NCBI RefSeq assembly: GCF_000422925.1 | Contig: NZ_AUGZ01000013.1 | Location: 62,001 to 126,000, forward strand | Source of the DNA: Paludibacterium yongneupense DSM 18731 | GTDB taxonomy: Bacteria > Pseudomonadota > Gammaproteobacteria > Burkholderiales > Chromobacteriaceae | Length of the DNA: 64,000 nucleotides | Direction: 5' to 3' | Shown: positions 1 through 9,260 of the stretch, piece after piece | Position numbering within the stretch: position 1 is the first letter of the stretch | How the letters are laid out: the number at the start of each line of letters is the position of its first letter | The notes under the pieces: generated by a model | Database searches by the model: none | Told to the model about the DNA's origin: nothing | The model's input: the letters and a program-made list of their open reading frames with translations, nothing else | Program-made: the position numbers and the translations under genes

Positions 1-297
1 AACTTCGTCATCGACGTGTTTCGTTACGACCCTGCCGCCCTGCTCGCGCGCGAAACGCGCCCGGTGCTGATCGTGCAGGGTCTGCGCGACCTGCAGATCG
101 GGCTGGCCGACGCGCGGGCGCTACAGCAGGCCGGTCACGGAGCAAGGCTGCTGCTGTTGCCGCACATGAATCATGTCCTCAAGGACGTACCCGAAAACGA
201 CCGCGCCGCCAACCTGGCCGCCTACGCCGATCCGGCCCTGCCGTTGTCCGCCGGTCTGGTGTCCGGCATCGCCGACTTCTTGGCCGACGCGCGCTGA
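1..297 (+). CDS. C-terminal part of an alpha/beta hydrolase, cut by the left edge
   Basis: The open frame runs in from base 1, so the 5' part of the gene lies outside the window. The visible 98 residues look like the end of an alpha/beta hydrolase of the serine aminopeptidase (S33) type. A strand ending in VLIVQGLRD carries the likely catalytic Asp. The segment LLLLPHMNHVLK carries the likely catalytic His, followed by a closing amphipathic helix (GIADFLADAR). The nucleophile Ser is not visible, so substrate and activity cannot be judged. The gene converges on the effector gene, with 25 bases between their stops. Confidence 0.6.
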   Translation, partial: NFVIDVFRYDPAALLARETRPVLIVQGLRDLQIGLADARALQQAGHGARLLLLPHMNHVLKDVPENDRAANLAAYADPALPLSAGLVSGIADFLADAR

Positions 298-322
298 ACG
301 GCGCACCCTGCGACCTGCCGCG

Positions 323-1798
323 TCAGCGATAGCGCTCGCATCGGTGCTCCTGCTGCAGATCGGGGTATTTGTCCCGCAGAAATTCCGCGATGAAGTTCTG
401 CATCTCGCCGTGACTCGAGAAGGTGAATTCGCCAGCGTTCGGATCGAAAAACTGGAACGTCCCGGCATCGCCATCGACATGACAGGCAAGACCATGCCCG
501 CCCTTGCCGTAGATCTGGATCAGGTACAAACCGTCTTTGCCGAGCTCGCCCACATCCAAGCTCCCCTTGTGTATGTCGCCTCCCTCCTGACGGCGCAAGC
601 CGTTGTCCTGCAGATATTCGCGCAACACGGCATCGCCCCGGTAGTAGATACCGGCAGTGAATACCCCGCGCTCCATCTGCTTTTTCTGGCCGTTGACAAA
701 AGGCGTATCGACATGCTGCCAGCGCGCGTCCGCATCTTTCCCCGTTGTCGCTTTGGCAGTGCTTTCGGGCTTACTGTAATAAGCGATGGCAAGGTTCATG
801 ACTTCTTCGCGCCCCGGCGTCACACTATTCAGATTATGGTCGCGACCATAGTTTTCGCCGTCGCGCCCGAGGTCGGTCTGAAAATCGACGCCATGCCTGA
901 CACAGCTTAGCCAGTGAGTCGCCAAGGCCGCGCAGATACCCTTCGTTCCAAAGGCCACCCCTTGCTGCCCCCGGCTTGAATCCGTGATGGAAAGCAGGCC
1001 TTGCGAGAACGGCACGATCCCCGTGGCGCCATGGCGCAAGGCCATCGTATTGGCGGCGTCGTTGCCGAGGTAGGCCAGGGCTTTCCGTACCCAATCGACT
1101 TCGGCCTGGCCACAGCGTCCCTTGTGCCCGAGCGACGGCCTCATATTGAGCACCACCCTCAGTGCCGCCGGAGAGTAAACGTCGCGGATCGCCGCTGTCA
1201 GTTCGCTTTTTGATATCACGCCGCTCAGCGTATGTCCGGCTGCGAGCAGGGTTTCCTGTTTTTTGTGCAGCTCGCGTGCGGCGATTCGCGACTCCATCCG
1301 CTCGCGCGCGCTCTCCACCGGGCGGTCGCTCCGCAAGCGCAGTCTCTCGTCGTCGAGGCCTTCCCTTTGCCGGACCCGCAACAGATTTTCGACATCGGAC
1401 TTGCTCATCGCGGCCCGCATCCGGGCCATGGGGTCGTTGCGCGCCGGCACGGATGGTTCGGATGCTTTGGCCCGCGCAGGGGGGGCGTCGCGCAGCGGCG
1501 ACGATTCGGACTGCCTGGCCGGCGCATAGGCCTCCTCCCGGCTTGAGCCGCGTCCGGCACAGCGGCCGAACAGATCCTGCAAACCTTCCAGGGCGCGGCC
1601 CACCCGTCCTTTGACCGGCATGCCGGTGCGACCCTCGGCATCGCGCGGGCGCACAAAGTCGGCCCGGCCGCGCGCCTCCCCCTGATCGAGGCGGAAGCGG
1701 GCATCCCGCGAGATCATGGGAACGTGGCTGGAGACGGGACGGCGACCGAAATCGGCAGCAGAGGTCGTGTTATTGGGTGCATGAATGGAAACGGGCAT
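323..1798 (-). CDS. YopT/AvrPphB-family (C58) cysteine protease, putative type III effector
   Basis: Predicted 491-aa protein. The C-terminal half has the C58 papain-like triad: Cys in GICAALATHW (about residue 289), His in KGGHGLACH (about 435) and Asp in QFFDPNAGEF (about 452). The FFDPN-G signature and the His-Asp spacing of 17 match YopT, which cleaves prenylated Rho GTPases, and AvrPphB. The first 200 residues are Ser/Arg/Pro-rich and low in complexity, as expected for a secretion and chaperone-binding region. I chose the ATG at 1798 because a GGAG lies 6 nt upstream; an ATG at 1810 lacks one. The gene follows the chaperone-like gene by 32 nt. No type III apparatus is in the window, so secretion is inferred. 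Confidence 0.75.
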   Translation of the reverse strand: MPVSIHAPNNTTSAADFGRRPVSSHVPMISRDARFRLDQGEARGRADFVRPRDAEGRTGMPVKGRVGRALEGLQDLFGRCAGRGSSREEAYAPARQSESSPLRDAPPARAKASEPSVPARNDPMARMRAAMSKSDVENLLRVRQREGLDDERLRLRSDRPVESARERMESRIAARELHKKQETLLAAGHTLSGVISKSELTAAIRDVYSPAALRVVLNMRPSLGHKGRCGQAEVDWVRKALAYLGNDAANTMALRHGATGIVPFSQGLLSITDSSRGQQGVAFGTKGICAALATHWLSCVRHGVDFQTDLGRDGENYGRDHNLNSVTPGREEVMNLAIAYYSKPESTAKATTGKDADARWQHVDTPFVNGQKKQMERGVFTAGIYYRGDAVLREYLQDNGLRRQEGGDIHKGSLDVGELGKDGLYLIQIYGKGGHGLACHVDGDAGTFQFFDPNAGEFTFSSHGEMQNFIAEFLRDKYPDLQQEHRCERYR

Positions 1799-1830
1799 AC
1801 AAAACTCCATGTCGACAAAAGAACTCGGAA

Positions 1831-2250
1831 TCAGACGAGCGCGCCAGCAGTCCGCGCATCATGCGCCTGCCCGGCGGTCGCTTCGCACAAGGCGGCCGAC
1901 CGGCACAGCAGATGCTGCAGCGCCGCACGGGCAGAGGCCTCACTGCAGCCGGTCAAAGGCAGGCGCAGCCACAACATCGGCCGGCCGTCATCGGTCAGCC
2001 CGACGACGGCCTGCTCCGCTTCGCCATCCGGTTGATTCAGGCGCAGCCAGGACTCGGGGTCGACCGTGGCGGCGGGAACCTCGATCAGCAACATCCACGC
2101 ATCATCCGATAGCAGAACCAGGTGCAAGATACGGCCATCGTCGAGATCGAGCGTCAAGACATCGCCCTCGGGAGCCGAGGCAGGATTGTCGAAGTCGATA
2201 AAGGCCAGTAGCGACAGAGTATGTTGGCGAAACAGGCGGGAGGCAGACAA
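1831..2250 (-). CDS. CesT/SycT-like type III secretion chaperone, probable partner of the YopT-like protein
   Basis: Small acidic protein of about 139 aa, coded directly upstream of the YopT-like gene and in the same direction. The pattern LTLDLDDGRILHLVLL, then WMLLIEVP, then GRPMLWLRLPL, then a C-terminal helix matches the alternating strands of class I (CesT/SycT) chaperones. Length and position (chaperone just before its effector) also fit. The start is uncertain. The frame is open to a TTG at 2370, but that codon lies inside the terminator stem of the preceding operon. The TTG at 2250 has AAGGA 7 nt upstream and is preferred. A GTG at 2280 has no visible ribosome-binding site. The family call rests on pattern and context, not strong sequence identity. 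Confidence 0.55.
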   Translation of the reverse strand: MSASRLFRQHTLSLLAFIDFDNPASAPEGDVLTLDLDDGRILHLVLLSDDAWMLLIEVPAATVDPESWLRLNQPDGEAEQAVVGLTDDGRPMLWLRLPLTGCSEASARAALQHLLCRSAALCEATAGQAHDARTAGALV

Positions 2251-2356
2251 AAGGACATCCTTCGGGTAACTGGCGGTCACGACCGCGATGGCTGGCAGTA
2301 GACCCGAAGGCGTGGCGGATGACTTTCGGAAAACGGCAATTGTTTTCGGATAGAAC

Positions 2357-2404
2357 AAAAAAATACCCAAACCAGCCAGAATGATTCAACTGGCCGGCTT
2401 GGGT
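2357..2404 (-). terminator. Rho-independent terminator after gudX
   Basis: Read on the minus strand, a 14-bp stem (ACCCAAGCCGGCCA paired with TGGCTGGTTTGGGT, two G-U wobbles) encloses a 12-nt loop. It is followed within one base by seven T residues. It starts 28 nt after the gudX stop and precedes the chaperone gene, so the gud operon and the effector pair are likely separate transcription units. Confidence 0.85.
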
Positions 2405-2432
2405 AGTGCAGGGTTCGTGGCGACGAATTCGT

Positions 2433-3767
2433 TCAGCGAACCAGCGCCGGTCGCTTGCGGTCGAATGTCCATCCCGCAATCAGGTACTGCATCGCGGCGG
2501 CATCGTTGCGGGCACCGGACGGCATGGCGCGATGCAGGCGGTGCGCCTGCTCCACTTTTTGCCAGTCCAGTTCGACCCCCAGCCCCGGCTTGTCGCTCAG
2601 GGCGATCTTGCCATCGACGATCTGCAACGGCTCGCGCGTCAGAGATTGCCCTTCCTGCCAGATCCAGTGCGTATCGATGGCGGTCGGCTTGCCCGGCACG
2701 GCGGCACCGACATGCGTGAACATGGCCAGCGAGATGTCGAAATGGTTGTTGGAATGGCAGCCCCAGGTCAGCCCCCACTCGTCGCACAACTGTGCGACGC
2801 GCACGGCTCCGCTCAAGGTCCAGAAATGAGGGTCGGCCAGCGGAATGTCCACCGCATCGAGCAAGACCGAATGCTGCAGTTCGCGCCAGTTGGTCGCGAT
2901 CATATTGGTAGCGGTCGGCAGGCCGGTCGCCCGGCGGAACTCGGACATGATCTCGCGCCCGGAGAATCCGTTCTCAGCGCCACACGGATCCTCGGCATAG
3001 GTCAGGACATTCTTCAGTCCCTTGCACAAGCCAACCGCCTCATCCAGCGACCACGCGCCGTTGGGATCGATGGTAATGCGCGCATCGGGAAAGGCGGCAG
3101 CCAGCGCGCTCACGGTTTCGATCTCCTGCTCACCGGGCAAAACCCCGCCCTTGAGCTTGAAATCCTTGAAACCATAACGATCCTTGGCGGCCTGCGCCAG
3201 ACGCAGCACGGATTCGGTGTCCATCGCCGCCTGATGCCGCAGATGGTACCACTCATGGCCGCCCTTCCCGCCGGCCTGATACGGCAGGTCGGTCTTCTCG
3301 CGGTCGCCGATATAGAACAGATAACCGAGCACGGTCACGGCATCGCGCTGCTTGCCCGGGCCGAGCAATTCCGCCACCGGCACGCCGAGGAATTGGCCCA
3401 TCAGATCCAGGAGCGCCGCTTCGAGCGCGGCGACGGCATTGACGCGCAGCTCGAAAGTCCAGGCCCCCTTGCCAAACGAATCGGTATCCGAGCCGGTATT
3501 GCCGCTGTGCAGGTCGTGCACCAGCCGCTTCAGATGCCCCAGTTGCTGGCCGACGACACGGGGAATCGCATCCGCCAGGGTCTGCAGTATCACCTCGCCG
3601 CCGGGGGCTTCGCCGACGCCGGTATGCCCGGCACTGTCGGTCAGGACCACCAGGTTGCGCGTGAAATACGCGCCATGCGCCCCGCCGATATTAAGCAGCA
3701 TGCTGTCGTGGCCGGCTACCGGTATCACGCGCATTTCCGTGATGACAGGGGTCGATTGTGAGCTCAT
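2433..3767 (-). CDS. gudX: Glucarate dehydratase-related protein GudX
   Basis: 444-aa enolase-superfamily protein. It resembles E. coli GudX more than GudD: it shares [35 protein letters not shown] and [10 protein letters not shown], whereas GudD has [10 protein letters not shown] and [10 protein letters not shown]. Superfamily catalytic elements are present: KxK in DFKLKGG (Lys204, Lys206), the metal-ligand regions TIDPNGAW and YAEDPCGAE, and NNHFD with the His-Asp region. In E. coli this paralogue has weak dehydratase activity and pairs with GudD; whether that holds here is unknown. Good start: AAGGAA upstream of the ATG. It is the last gene of the operon, 26 nt after gudP. Confidence 0.88.
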   Translation of the reverse strand: MSSQSTPVITEMRVIPVAGHDSMLLNIGGAHGAYFTRNLVVLTDSAGHTGVGEAPGGEVILQTLADAIPRVVGQQLGHLKRLVHDLHSGNTGSDTDSFGKGAWTFELRVNAVAALEAALLDLMGQFLGVPVAELLGPGKQRDAVTVLGYLFYIGDREKTDLPYQAGGKGGHEWYHLRHQAAMDTESVLRLAQAAKDRYGFKDFKLKGGVLPGEQEIETVSALAAAFPDARITIDPNGAWSLDEAVGLCKGLKNVLTYAEDPCGAENGFSGREIMSEFRRATGLPTATNMIATNWRELQHSVLLDAVDIPLADPHFWTLSGAVRVAQLCDEWGLTWGCHSNNHFDISLAMFTHVGAAVPGKPTAIDTHWIWQEGQSLTREPLQIVDGKIALSDKPGLGVELDWQKVEQAHRLHRAMPSGARNDAAAMQYLIAGWTFDRKRPALVR

Positions 3768-3793
3768 TTTTCGCGTTCCTTGTCAAGCGCCGC

Positions 3794-5137
3794 TTATGCG
3801 CGCTTCAGATTCAAGCGTTTGATGTCCGGCACGATGAACATGAAGCTGACAATGGCCAGCAATGCATGGACGCCGACGAAAACCAGGGCGCCGTCGAAGG
3901 AGCCGGTCGACTTGATGATGTAACCGATGGCAATCGGGGTCACGATGCCGGACAGATTGCCGAACATATTGAACAAACCGCCGCTGAGTCCGCTGATCTC
4001 CTTGGGTGCCGTATCCGCCAGCACGGCCCAACCGAGCGCGCCTATGCCCTTGCCGAAGAAGGAAACGGCCATCACGCCGACCACCAGCCACTGCGAGTCG
4101 ACGTAGTTGCACACAATCATCGACATCGACAGCAGCATGCCGAGAATGATGGGCAGCTTGCGCGCCAGCGTCAGCGTGCTGCCTTTTCTCAGCAGCCAGT
4201 CGGAAATGATCCCGCCCAGCACGCCGCCCAGGAAGCCACAGATCGCCGGAATCGATGCCGCCACGCCGGCCTTGAGCAGGGACATATGCTTGGCCTGGAT
4301 CAGGTAGACCGGGAACCAGGTGATAAAGAAATACGTGAGCGCGTTGATGCAATACTGACCGAGATAGGCGCCCATCATCATCCGCGATTGCAGCAGCTGC
4401 TTGATGTCGGCCCACTTGAACGCGGCTTTGGCCTTGTTGCTGACATTTTTCTGGTCCATGTCGACCAGCGCCCCCCCCTTCTCGATAAAGTCGAGTTCGG
4501 CCTGATTGATGCCGGGGTGATCCTTGGGAGCATGGATGACTTTCAGCCAGATCACGCTGAATACGATCCCGACCGCGCCCATGAAGTAGAACACCGCCGC
4601 CCAGCCTATGGTCGTCGTCAGCCAGCCCATGACAGGGACGAACATGACGATGGCAAAATACTGCGCCGAATTGAAGATGGAGACCGCGGTGCCGCGTTCC
4701 TGCGCCGGAAACCAGGCGGCCACGATGCGGCTGTTACCCGGGAACGAAGGCGCTTCGACCAGCCCGACCATGAAGCGCAGGAAGAACAGCGTGGCGATGG
4801 CAGCGGCCACGCTCAGGCCGCCGACGGCGCCCTGCAGAAAAGTGAACAGCGACCAGGTGAAAATACTCCAGAAATAGACTTTTTTCGAACCAAAGCGGTC
4901 GAGCAACCATCCCCCCGGAATCTGCCCGATCACATATGCCCATGAAAAGGCCGAAAAAATATACCCCATTCCGACCGCGTCGAGGCCGAGCGCCTTCGAC
5001 ATCGGTGCCCCCGCAATGGAAAGCGTTGCGCGACTGCCATAATTCAATGCGGTGACAAAAAACAGCATGACCACGATCCAGTACCGGACATGCGTTTTTT
5101 TAGCCACCCCTCCTAATGCCATGCTGACGTCGTTCAT
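3794..5137 (-). CDS. gudP: D-glucarate/D-galactarate MFS symporter GudP
   Basis: 447-aa major facilitator protein with about 12 hydrophobic segments, close to E. coli GudP along its length. Shared segments include RYWIVVMLF, GMGYIFSAFSWAYVIGQIPG, RFGSKKVYFW, APSFPGNSRIVAAWFP and the late GLSGGLFNMFGN region. It imports hexarates with protons (ACS family). The ATG at 5137 has GGGAGAG upstream. It sits between a glycerate kinase and gudX. A run of eight G on the coding strand (4471-4478) lies in the central cytoplasmic loop, in the EKGGALVDMDQ region. Confidence 0.93.
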   Translation of the reverse strand: MNDVSMALGGVAKKTHVRYWIVVMLFFVTALNYGSRATLSIAGAPMSKALGLDAVGMGYIFSAFSWAYVIGQIPGGWLLDRFGSKKVYFWSIFTWSLFTFLQGAVGGLSVAAAIATLFFLRFMVGLVEAPSFPGNSRIVAAWFPAQERGTAVSIFNSAQYFAIVMFVPVMGWLTTTIGWAAVFYFMGAVGIVFSVIWLKVIHAPKDHPGINQAELDFIEKGGALVDMDQKNVSNKAKAAFKWADIKQLLQSRMMMGAYLGQYCINALTYFFITWFPVYLIQAKHMSLLKAGVAASIPAICGFLGGVLGGIISDWLLRKGSTLTLARKLPIILGMLLSMSMIVCNYVDSQWLVVGVMAVSFFGKGIGALGWAVLADTAPKEISGLSGGLFNMFGNLSGIVTPIAIGYIIKSTGSFDGALVFVGVHALLAIVSFMFIVPDIKRLNLKRA

Positions 5138-5236
5138 GAATCTCTCCCGTGAAGTAAACCGTACACAATCCGGCGGCGATGCCTGTCGCCGTATCAGTCG
5201 ACACGCCCAGTCTAAATAAGTCGCCAGAGCGATTCA

Positions 5237-6424
5237 TCAGCGCCCCCTACAAGATTCGGCACCGATTTGCAGTGAATTTGAGGCATTTGCCCATGCCCCT
5301 ATTTTGTGCACCGCCGCAATATTGCGCGCCGTCAAATAGATGTTTCCCGCCGCTTCCGCCAGCGCCTCTTCTAGCAGGCACACCCGGAACAGCACGCTGA
5401 AAACCGCATCGATACCATGCTGGTGCACGACAGAAACATCGGACGACAGACTGCCGGCAATGCCGATGACCGGTACGCCATGGCGCTTGGCGACACGCGC
5501 CACCCCGATGGGGGTCTTGCCGTGCACGCTCTGGCTGTCGATGCGCCCCTCGCCGGTAACGACCAGATCGGCATCGCGTATCGCAGCGTCCAGACCGACC
5601 GCCTCGGTCACGATCTCGATGCCAGGCCGCAAGCTTGCGCCAAGCATGGCGACCAATGCCGCTCCCATGCCTCCGGCGGCGCCGCCGCCGGGTATCCGGC
5701 GCACGTCGATGCCGAGCTGGCATTCGATCAGGTCGGCATAGTGGGCGAGATTGGCTTCCAGCCGTTCAATGCTTCCAGGGTCGGCCCCTTTCTGCGGGCC
5801 AAACACCGCCGCGGCGCCTAGAGGACCGAGCAAGGGATTGTCGACATCGCAGGCAACGTCAAAGCGGCAATCGGCCAGACGGGGGTCGAGGGTCGAGAGA
5901 TCGATGCGGGCCAGCTGCGCGAGCGCCCCCCCTCCCGCTCCTATCGGATGGCCGGCGCTATCGCTCAAGGTCGCCCCGAGTGCCTGCAACATGCCGGCGC
6001 CGCCATCGTTGGTCGCGCTGCCGCCCAATCCCAGAATGATATGGCGGCGGCCATGGTCCAGCGCCGCCAGAATCAGCTCGCCGGTACCACGCGTACTCGT
6101 CAGCAGCGGATCGCGCCGCCCCGGCTCCAGTAGTTCCAGCCCGCTGGCCGCGGCCATTTCGATGACGGCCGCGCCGCCGTCCGGCAGCAGGCCGAAGCAG
6201 GCGCGAACCGGGTCGCCCAGCGGTCCGCTGACGTCGGCGGCGACACTATGGCCGCGCGTCGCCGCCACCATCGCTTCGACGGTACCCTCCCCGCCATCCG
6301 CCATCGGAATGGACACATAGTCGGCATCGGGATAGACAGAACGAAAGCCCGCCTCGATCTGGGCGGCAACGTCCATCGCCGACAGACTTTCCTTGAACGA
6401 GTCGGGAGCAATGACAATTTTCAT
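5237..6424 (-). CDS. garK: Glycerate 2-kinase GarK, copy 2
   Basis: 395-aa GarK-type (type I) glycerate kinase, which phosphorylates D-glycerate to 2-phosphoglycerate. The N-terminal KIVIAPDSFKESLSA is diagnostic. Other family segments are MADGGEGTVEA, LGLGGSATNDGGAGMLQALG, VACDVDNPLLGP, FGPQKGA and VTGEGRIDSQSVHGKTP. The C-terminus runs about 15 residues past the usual end (INKIGAW-like, then a Ser/Cys-containing tail), unlike the paralogue at 8027-9202. Gaps are 146 nt to the preceding pyk and 99 nt to the following gudP. Two copies around one pyruvate kinase suggest duplication. Confidence 0.92.
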   Translation of the reverse strand: MKIVIAPDSFKESLSAMDVAAQIEAGFRSVYPDADYVSIPMADGGEGTVEAMVAATRGHSVAADVSGPLGDPVRACFGLLPDGGAAVIEMAAASGLELLEPGRRDPLLTSTRGTGELILAALDHGRRHIILGLGGSATNDGGAGMLQALGATLSDSAGHPIGAGGGALAQLARIDLSTLDPRLADCRFDVACDVDNPLLGPLGAAAVFGPQKGADPGSIERLEANLAHYADLIECQLGIDVRRIPGGGAAGGMGAALVAMLGASLRPGIEIVTEAVGLDAAIRDADLVVTGEGRIDSQSVHGKTPIGVARVAKRHGVPVIGIAGSLSSDVSVVHQHGIDAVFSVLFRVCLLEEALAEAAGNIYLTARNIAAVHKIGAWANASNSLQIGAESCRGR

Positions 6425-6570
6425 AATGGCTCGGTCTCACTGGTAGGCGGGCGGCCCGAGGCCGCCCCGTTTCCATTGCTCGGCATGATACGGCGCTCCG
6501 TCGGCCGCGCCTTCGTGCAAGCGCATCAAGATAAAAGCGGATGGACTACAAATATTGGAGGTTTGCCCAG

Positions 6571-7989
6571 TCACCCTACCGTGGCAACACGCAAGAGATT
6601 CGTCGTCCCTGGCGTTCCGAAGGGCAGACCGGCCGAAATGACGATGGTCGCCCCAGCCTCGGCAAACCCCTGGTTCAGCGCCGCGCGGCACGCATAGTCG
6701 GTCATCTCGCCCACATCGGCCACATCGTGGATCAGCAAGGCATGCACCCCCCACACCAGGGCCAGTCGCCGTGCCGTCGCCAGGCGCGGCGTCATGCCGA
6801 TGATGGGTGCCAGCGGCCGTTCGCGCGCCATATGCAGTGCGGAATGCCCCGTGGTGGTATACGCCACCGTCGCAGCAGCGGCCAGCACCTGGGTGATATT
6901 GCGCATGGCGCAGCCGATGGCATCGGTTGCCGTTCTTTCCGGCGGGGTGCGCGCCGACTCGATCGCCTCTTGATAATAGGGATCGGACTCGGTCTGGCAA
7001 ATGATGCGGTCCATGATGCATACGGCTTCGACCGGGTAGTTGCCCGACGCCGACTCGGCCGACAACATGACAGCATCGGCGCCGTCGTAGATGGCGGTTG
7101 CGACATCCGAGGCCTCCGCCCGCGTTGGCACCGGCGCCGCCACCATCGAATCGAGCATCTGCGTCGCGACAATGACAGGACGGCCGGTGCGGCGGCACTG
7201 CTTGACGATGCGCTTTTGAATGGATGGCACTTGCTCTGCCGGCATCTCCACCCCCAGGTCGCCGCGGGCGACCATAATGGCGTCGGCCGCCGCGACGATG
7301 GCGTCGAGATCGGCGATCGCCGCGGGTTTTTCCAGTTTGGCGATCACACCGGCACGACCGGCGACGATGGACTTGACCTCCTCGATGTCCTCGGCCCTTT
7401 GTACGAAAGACAGGGCCACCCAGTCGACATCGAGCTTCAGGCCAAAGGCCAGATCGGCACGATCCTTCTCCGTCAGCGCCGACAAGGGCAAGACCACATC
7501 CGGCACATTGACGCCCTTGCGATCGGACAGAGGCCCGCCCGTTATCACGCGCGTCGTCGCGCTCGTATCGTCGCAGCGCTCGACACGCAGCCGGATGCGG
7601 CCGTCGTCGAGCAGGAGCTCGGCGCCAACGACCAGAGCCGCGAAAATTTCGGGGTGCGGCAGCGCGACACGCTTCGCATCGCCCGGCTGCTCTCGTCGCA
7701 AGTCGAGGTCGAAAGTCTGTCCGGCCTCCAGCCGCACGGGGCCATCGGCAAAGGTAGCGATGCGCAGCTTGGGGCCTTGCAAATCGAGCAGGATGCCTAT
7801 CGGACGTCCGCTATCGCGCTCAAGCTCGCGGATGATGCGTGCGCGTTCTTGATGGTCGGCATGGCTGCCGTGGCTGAAATTGAGCCGAAACACGTCGACC
7901 CCCGCCTTGAACAGCGCTTCGATACCGGCACGGTCCGGCGTGGCCGGTCCCAGGGTGGCCACAATCTTGGCCTTGCGATTGCGATGCAT
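6571..7989 (-). CDS. pyk: Pyruvate kinase inside the aldarate operon
   Basis: 472-aa pyruvate kinase. N-terminal RKAKIVATLGPAT is followed by VFRLNFSHG, DLQGPKLR, the Lys-containing IAKLEKPAAI, MVARGDLGVE (metal site), IVATQMLDSM and ADAVMLSAESASG. The C-terminal allosteric domain ends with ISAGLPFGTPGTTN. It converts phosphoenolpyruvate and ADP to pyruvate and ATP. Lying between two glycerate kinase genes, it probably serves as the dedicated outlet for glycerate-derived 2-phosphoglycerate after enolase. It begins 37 nt after the upstream garK. Confidence 0.93.
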   Translation of the reverse strand: MHRNRKAKIVATLGPATPDRAGIEALFKAGVDVFRLNFSHGSHADHQERARIIRELERDSGRPIGILLDLQGPKLRIATFADGPVRLEAGQTFDLDLRREQPGDAKRVALPHPEIFAALVVGAELLLDDGRIRLRVERCDDTSATTRVITGGPLSDRKGVNVPDVVLPLSALTEKDRADLAFGLKLDVDWVALSFVQRAEDIEEVKSIVAGRAGVIAKLEKPAAIADLDAIVAAADAIMVARGDLGVEMPAEQVPSIQKRIVKQCRRTGRPVIVATQMLDSMVAAPVPTRAEASDVATAIYDGADAVMLSAESASGNYPVEAVCIMDRIICQTESDPYYQEAIESARTPPERTATDAIGCAMRNITQVLAAAATVAYTTTGHSALHMARERPLAPIIGMTPRLATARRLALVWGVHALLIHDVADVGEMTDYACRAALNQGFAEAGATIVISAGLPFGTPGTTNLLRVATVG

Positions 7990-8026
7990 GCGTTTTCTTT
8001 CTCAAGTGGCGTCTCGGGATAGGAAA

Positions 8027-9202
8027 TCAGGCAGGAATGGGCGCGGCGCGGCTAATCGCGCTCCCATGCCCCAGGCGATACAAGGCCGCCACATTGCGAG
8101 CGGCCAGATAGATGTTGTCGGCCGCGTCGCGCAACGCCTCTTGCAGGCTGCAGGGGCGGTAGAGCACGCTGAAAACCGCGTCGATGCCATGTCCGCACGC
8201 CGCGTCGACGTCCGGACTCAGGCTCCCGGCAATGCCGATCACGGGAACACCGTGTTGGCGGGCGACGCGAGCGACGCCCATGGGGGTCTTTCCGCGCGCG
8301 GTCTGCCCATCGATGCGCCCCTCGCCGGTAATCAGCAGATCGGCCCCATCCAGCGCTGCGTCGAGGCCGGCCGCCTCGATGACGATCTCGATACCCGGGC
8401 GCATCGTCGCCCCCAGCAACCCCGCCAGCGCCGCCCCCATTCCGCCGGCAGCGCCGCCCCCCGGAATGGCGCGCACATCGATGCCGAGACGCATGGCGAT
8501 GATATCGGCAAAACGGCCTAGCCCGGCCTCGAGCTCGGCCACCATGCCCGGTGTTGCCCCTTTCTGCGGTCCGAACACCGCCGCCGCCCCATCCGGTCCG
8601 AGCAGCGGGTTATCGACGTCGCAGGCGACATCGATCCGGCACTCGGCCAACCGTGGATCCAGCGTCGTCAGATCGATATCGGCGAGTTTCGCGAGCCCCG
8701 CGCCGCCACAGGGGATCGAGCACCCCTCACGGTCGATCAGGCGCGCTCCGAGCGCCTGCAACATGCCGGCGCCGCCATCGCTGGTCGCACTGCCGCCCAA
8801 ACCCAGCAGCAGATGACGGCACCCCTGATCCAGGGCCGCCAGCATCAACTCGCCAGTGCCGCGCGTCGTCGTGTGCAGGGGGTTGCGGCACGCGGCGGGC
8901 AGCAAAGCCAGCCCACTCGCCGCCGCCATTTCTATCACGGCCAGGCGGCCGCCACCGAGCAGCCCGAAGAATGACGGCAACGGCGCGCAGGCGGGGCCGG
9001 TTACCGTGACATGGACACGGCGACCGCTTGCCGCAGCGACCAGAGCATCGACCGTCCCCTCTCCGCCATCGGCCATCGGCAAGGCGACATAGTCCGCATC
9101 GGGAAAGATACAGCGAAACCCGGCTTCGATCTGTGCGGCGACTTGCGCCGCGCTCAGGCTTTCCTTGAATGAATCCGGGGCGATAACTATTTTCATGGAC
9201 AT
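8027..9202 (-). CDS. garK: Glycerate 2-kinase GarK, copy 1
   Basis: 391-aa GarK-type glycerate kinase, paralogous to the gene at 5237-6424. The segments KIVIAPDSFKESLSA, MADGGEGTVDALV, GLGGSATSDGGAGMLQALG and ITGEGRIDGQTARGKTP mark the family. Two ATGs (9202 and 9196) are possible starts. Homologues begin at the second, and neither has a convincing Shine-Dalgarno site, so translation may depend on upstream gudD, which ends 58 nt away. It has the standard C-terminus and lacks the tail of copy 2. Confidence 0.92.
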   Translation of the reverse strand: MSMKIVIAPDSFKESLSAAQVAAQIEAGFRCIFPDADYVALPMADGGEGTVDALVAAASGRRVHVTVTGPACAPLPSFFGLLGGGRLAVIEMAAASGLALLPAACRNPLHTTTRGTGELMLAALDQGCRHLLLGLGGSATSDGGAGMLQALGARLIDREGCSIPCGGAGLAKLADIDLTTLDPRLAECRIDVACDVDNPLLGPDGAAAVFGPQKGATPGMVAELEAGLGRFADIIAMRLGIDVRAIPGGGAAGGMGAALAGLLGATMRPGIEIVIEAAGLDAALDGADLLITGEGRIDGQTARGKTPMGVARVARQHGVPVIGIAGSLSPDVDAACGHGIDAVFSVLYRPCSLQEALRDAADNIYLAARNVAALYRLGHGSAISRAAPIPA

Positions 9203-9260
9203 GGCAGGTCAAACCGTTCAATCGTCGGCTGCGCGCGCAGAACGCCGCGCGGCCCGCATT

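Noticed and set aside
2251-2370. 5' extension of the chaperone-like gene to a TTG at 2370
   Set aside because: The codon is inside the stem of the gudX terminator and the added residues fit no chaperone pattern.
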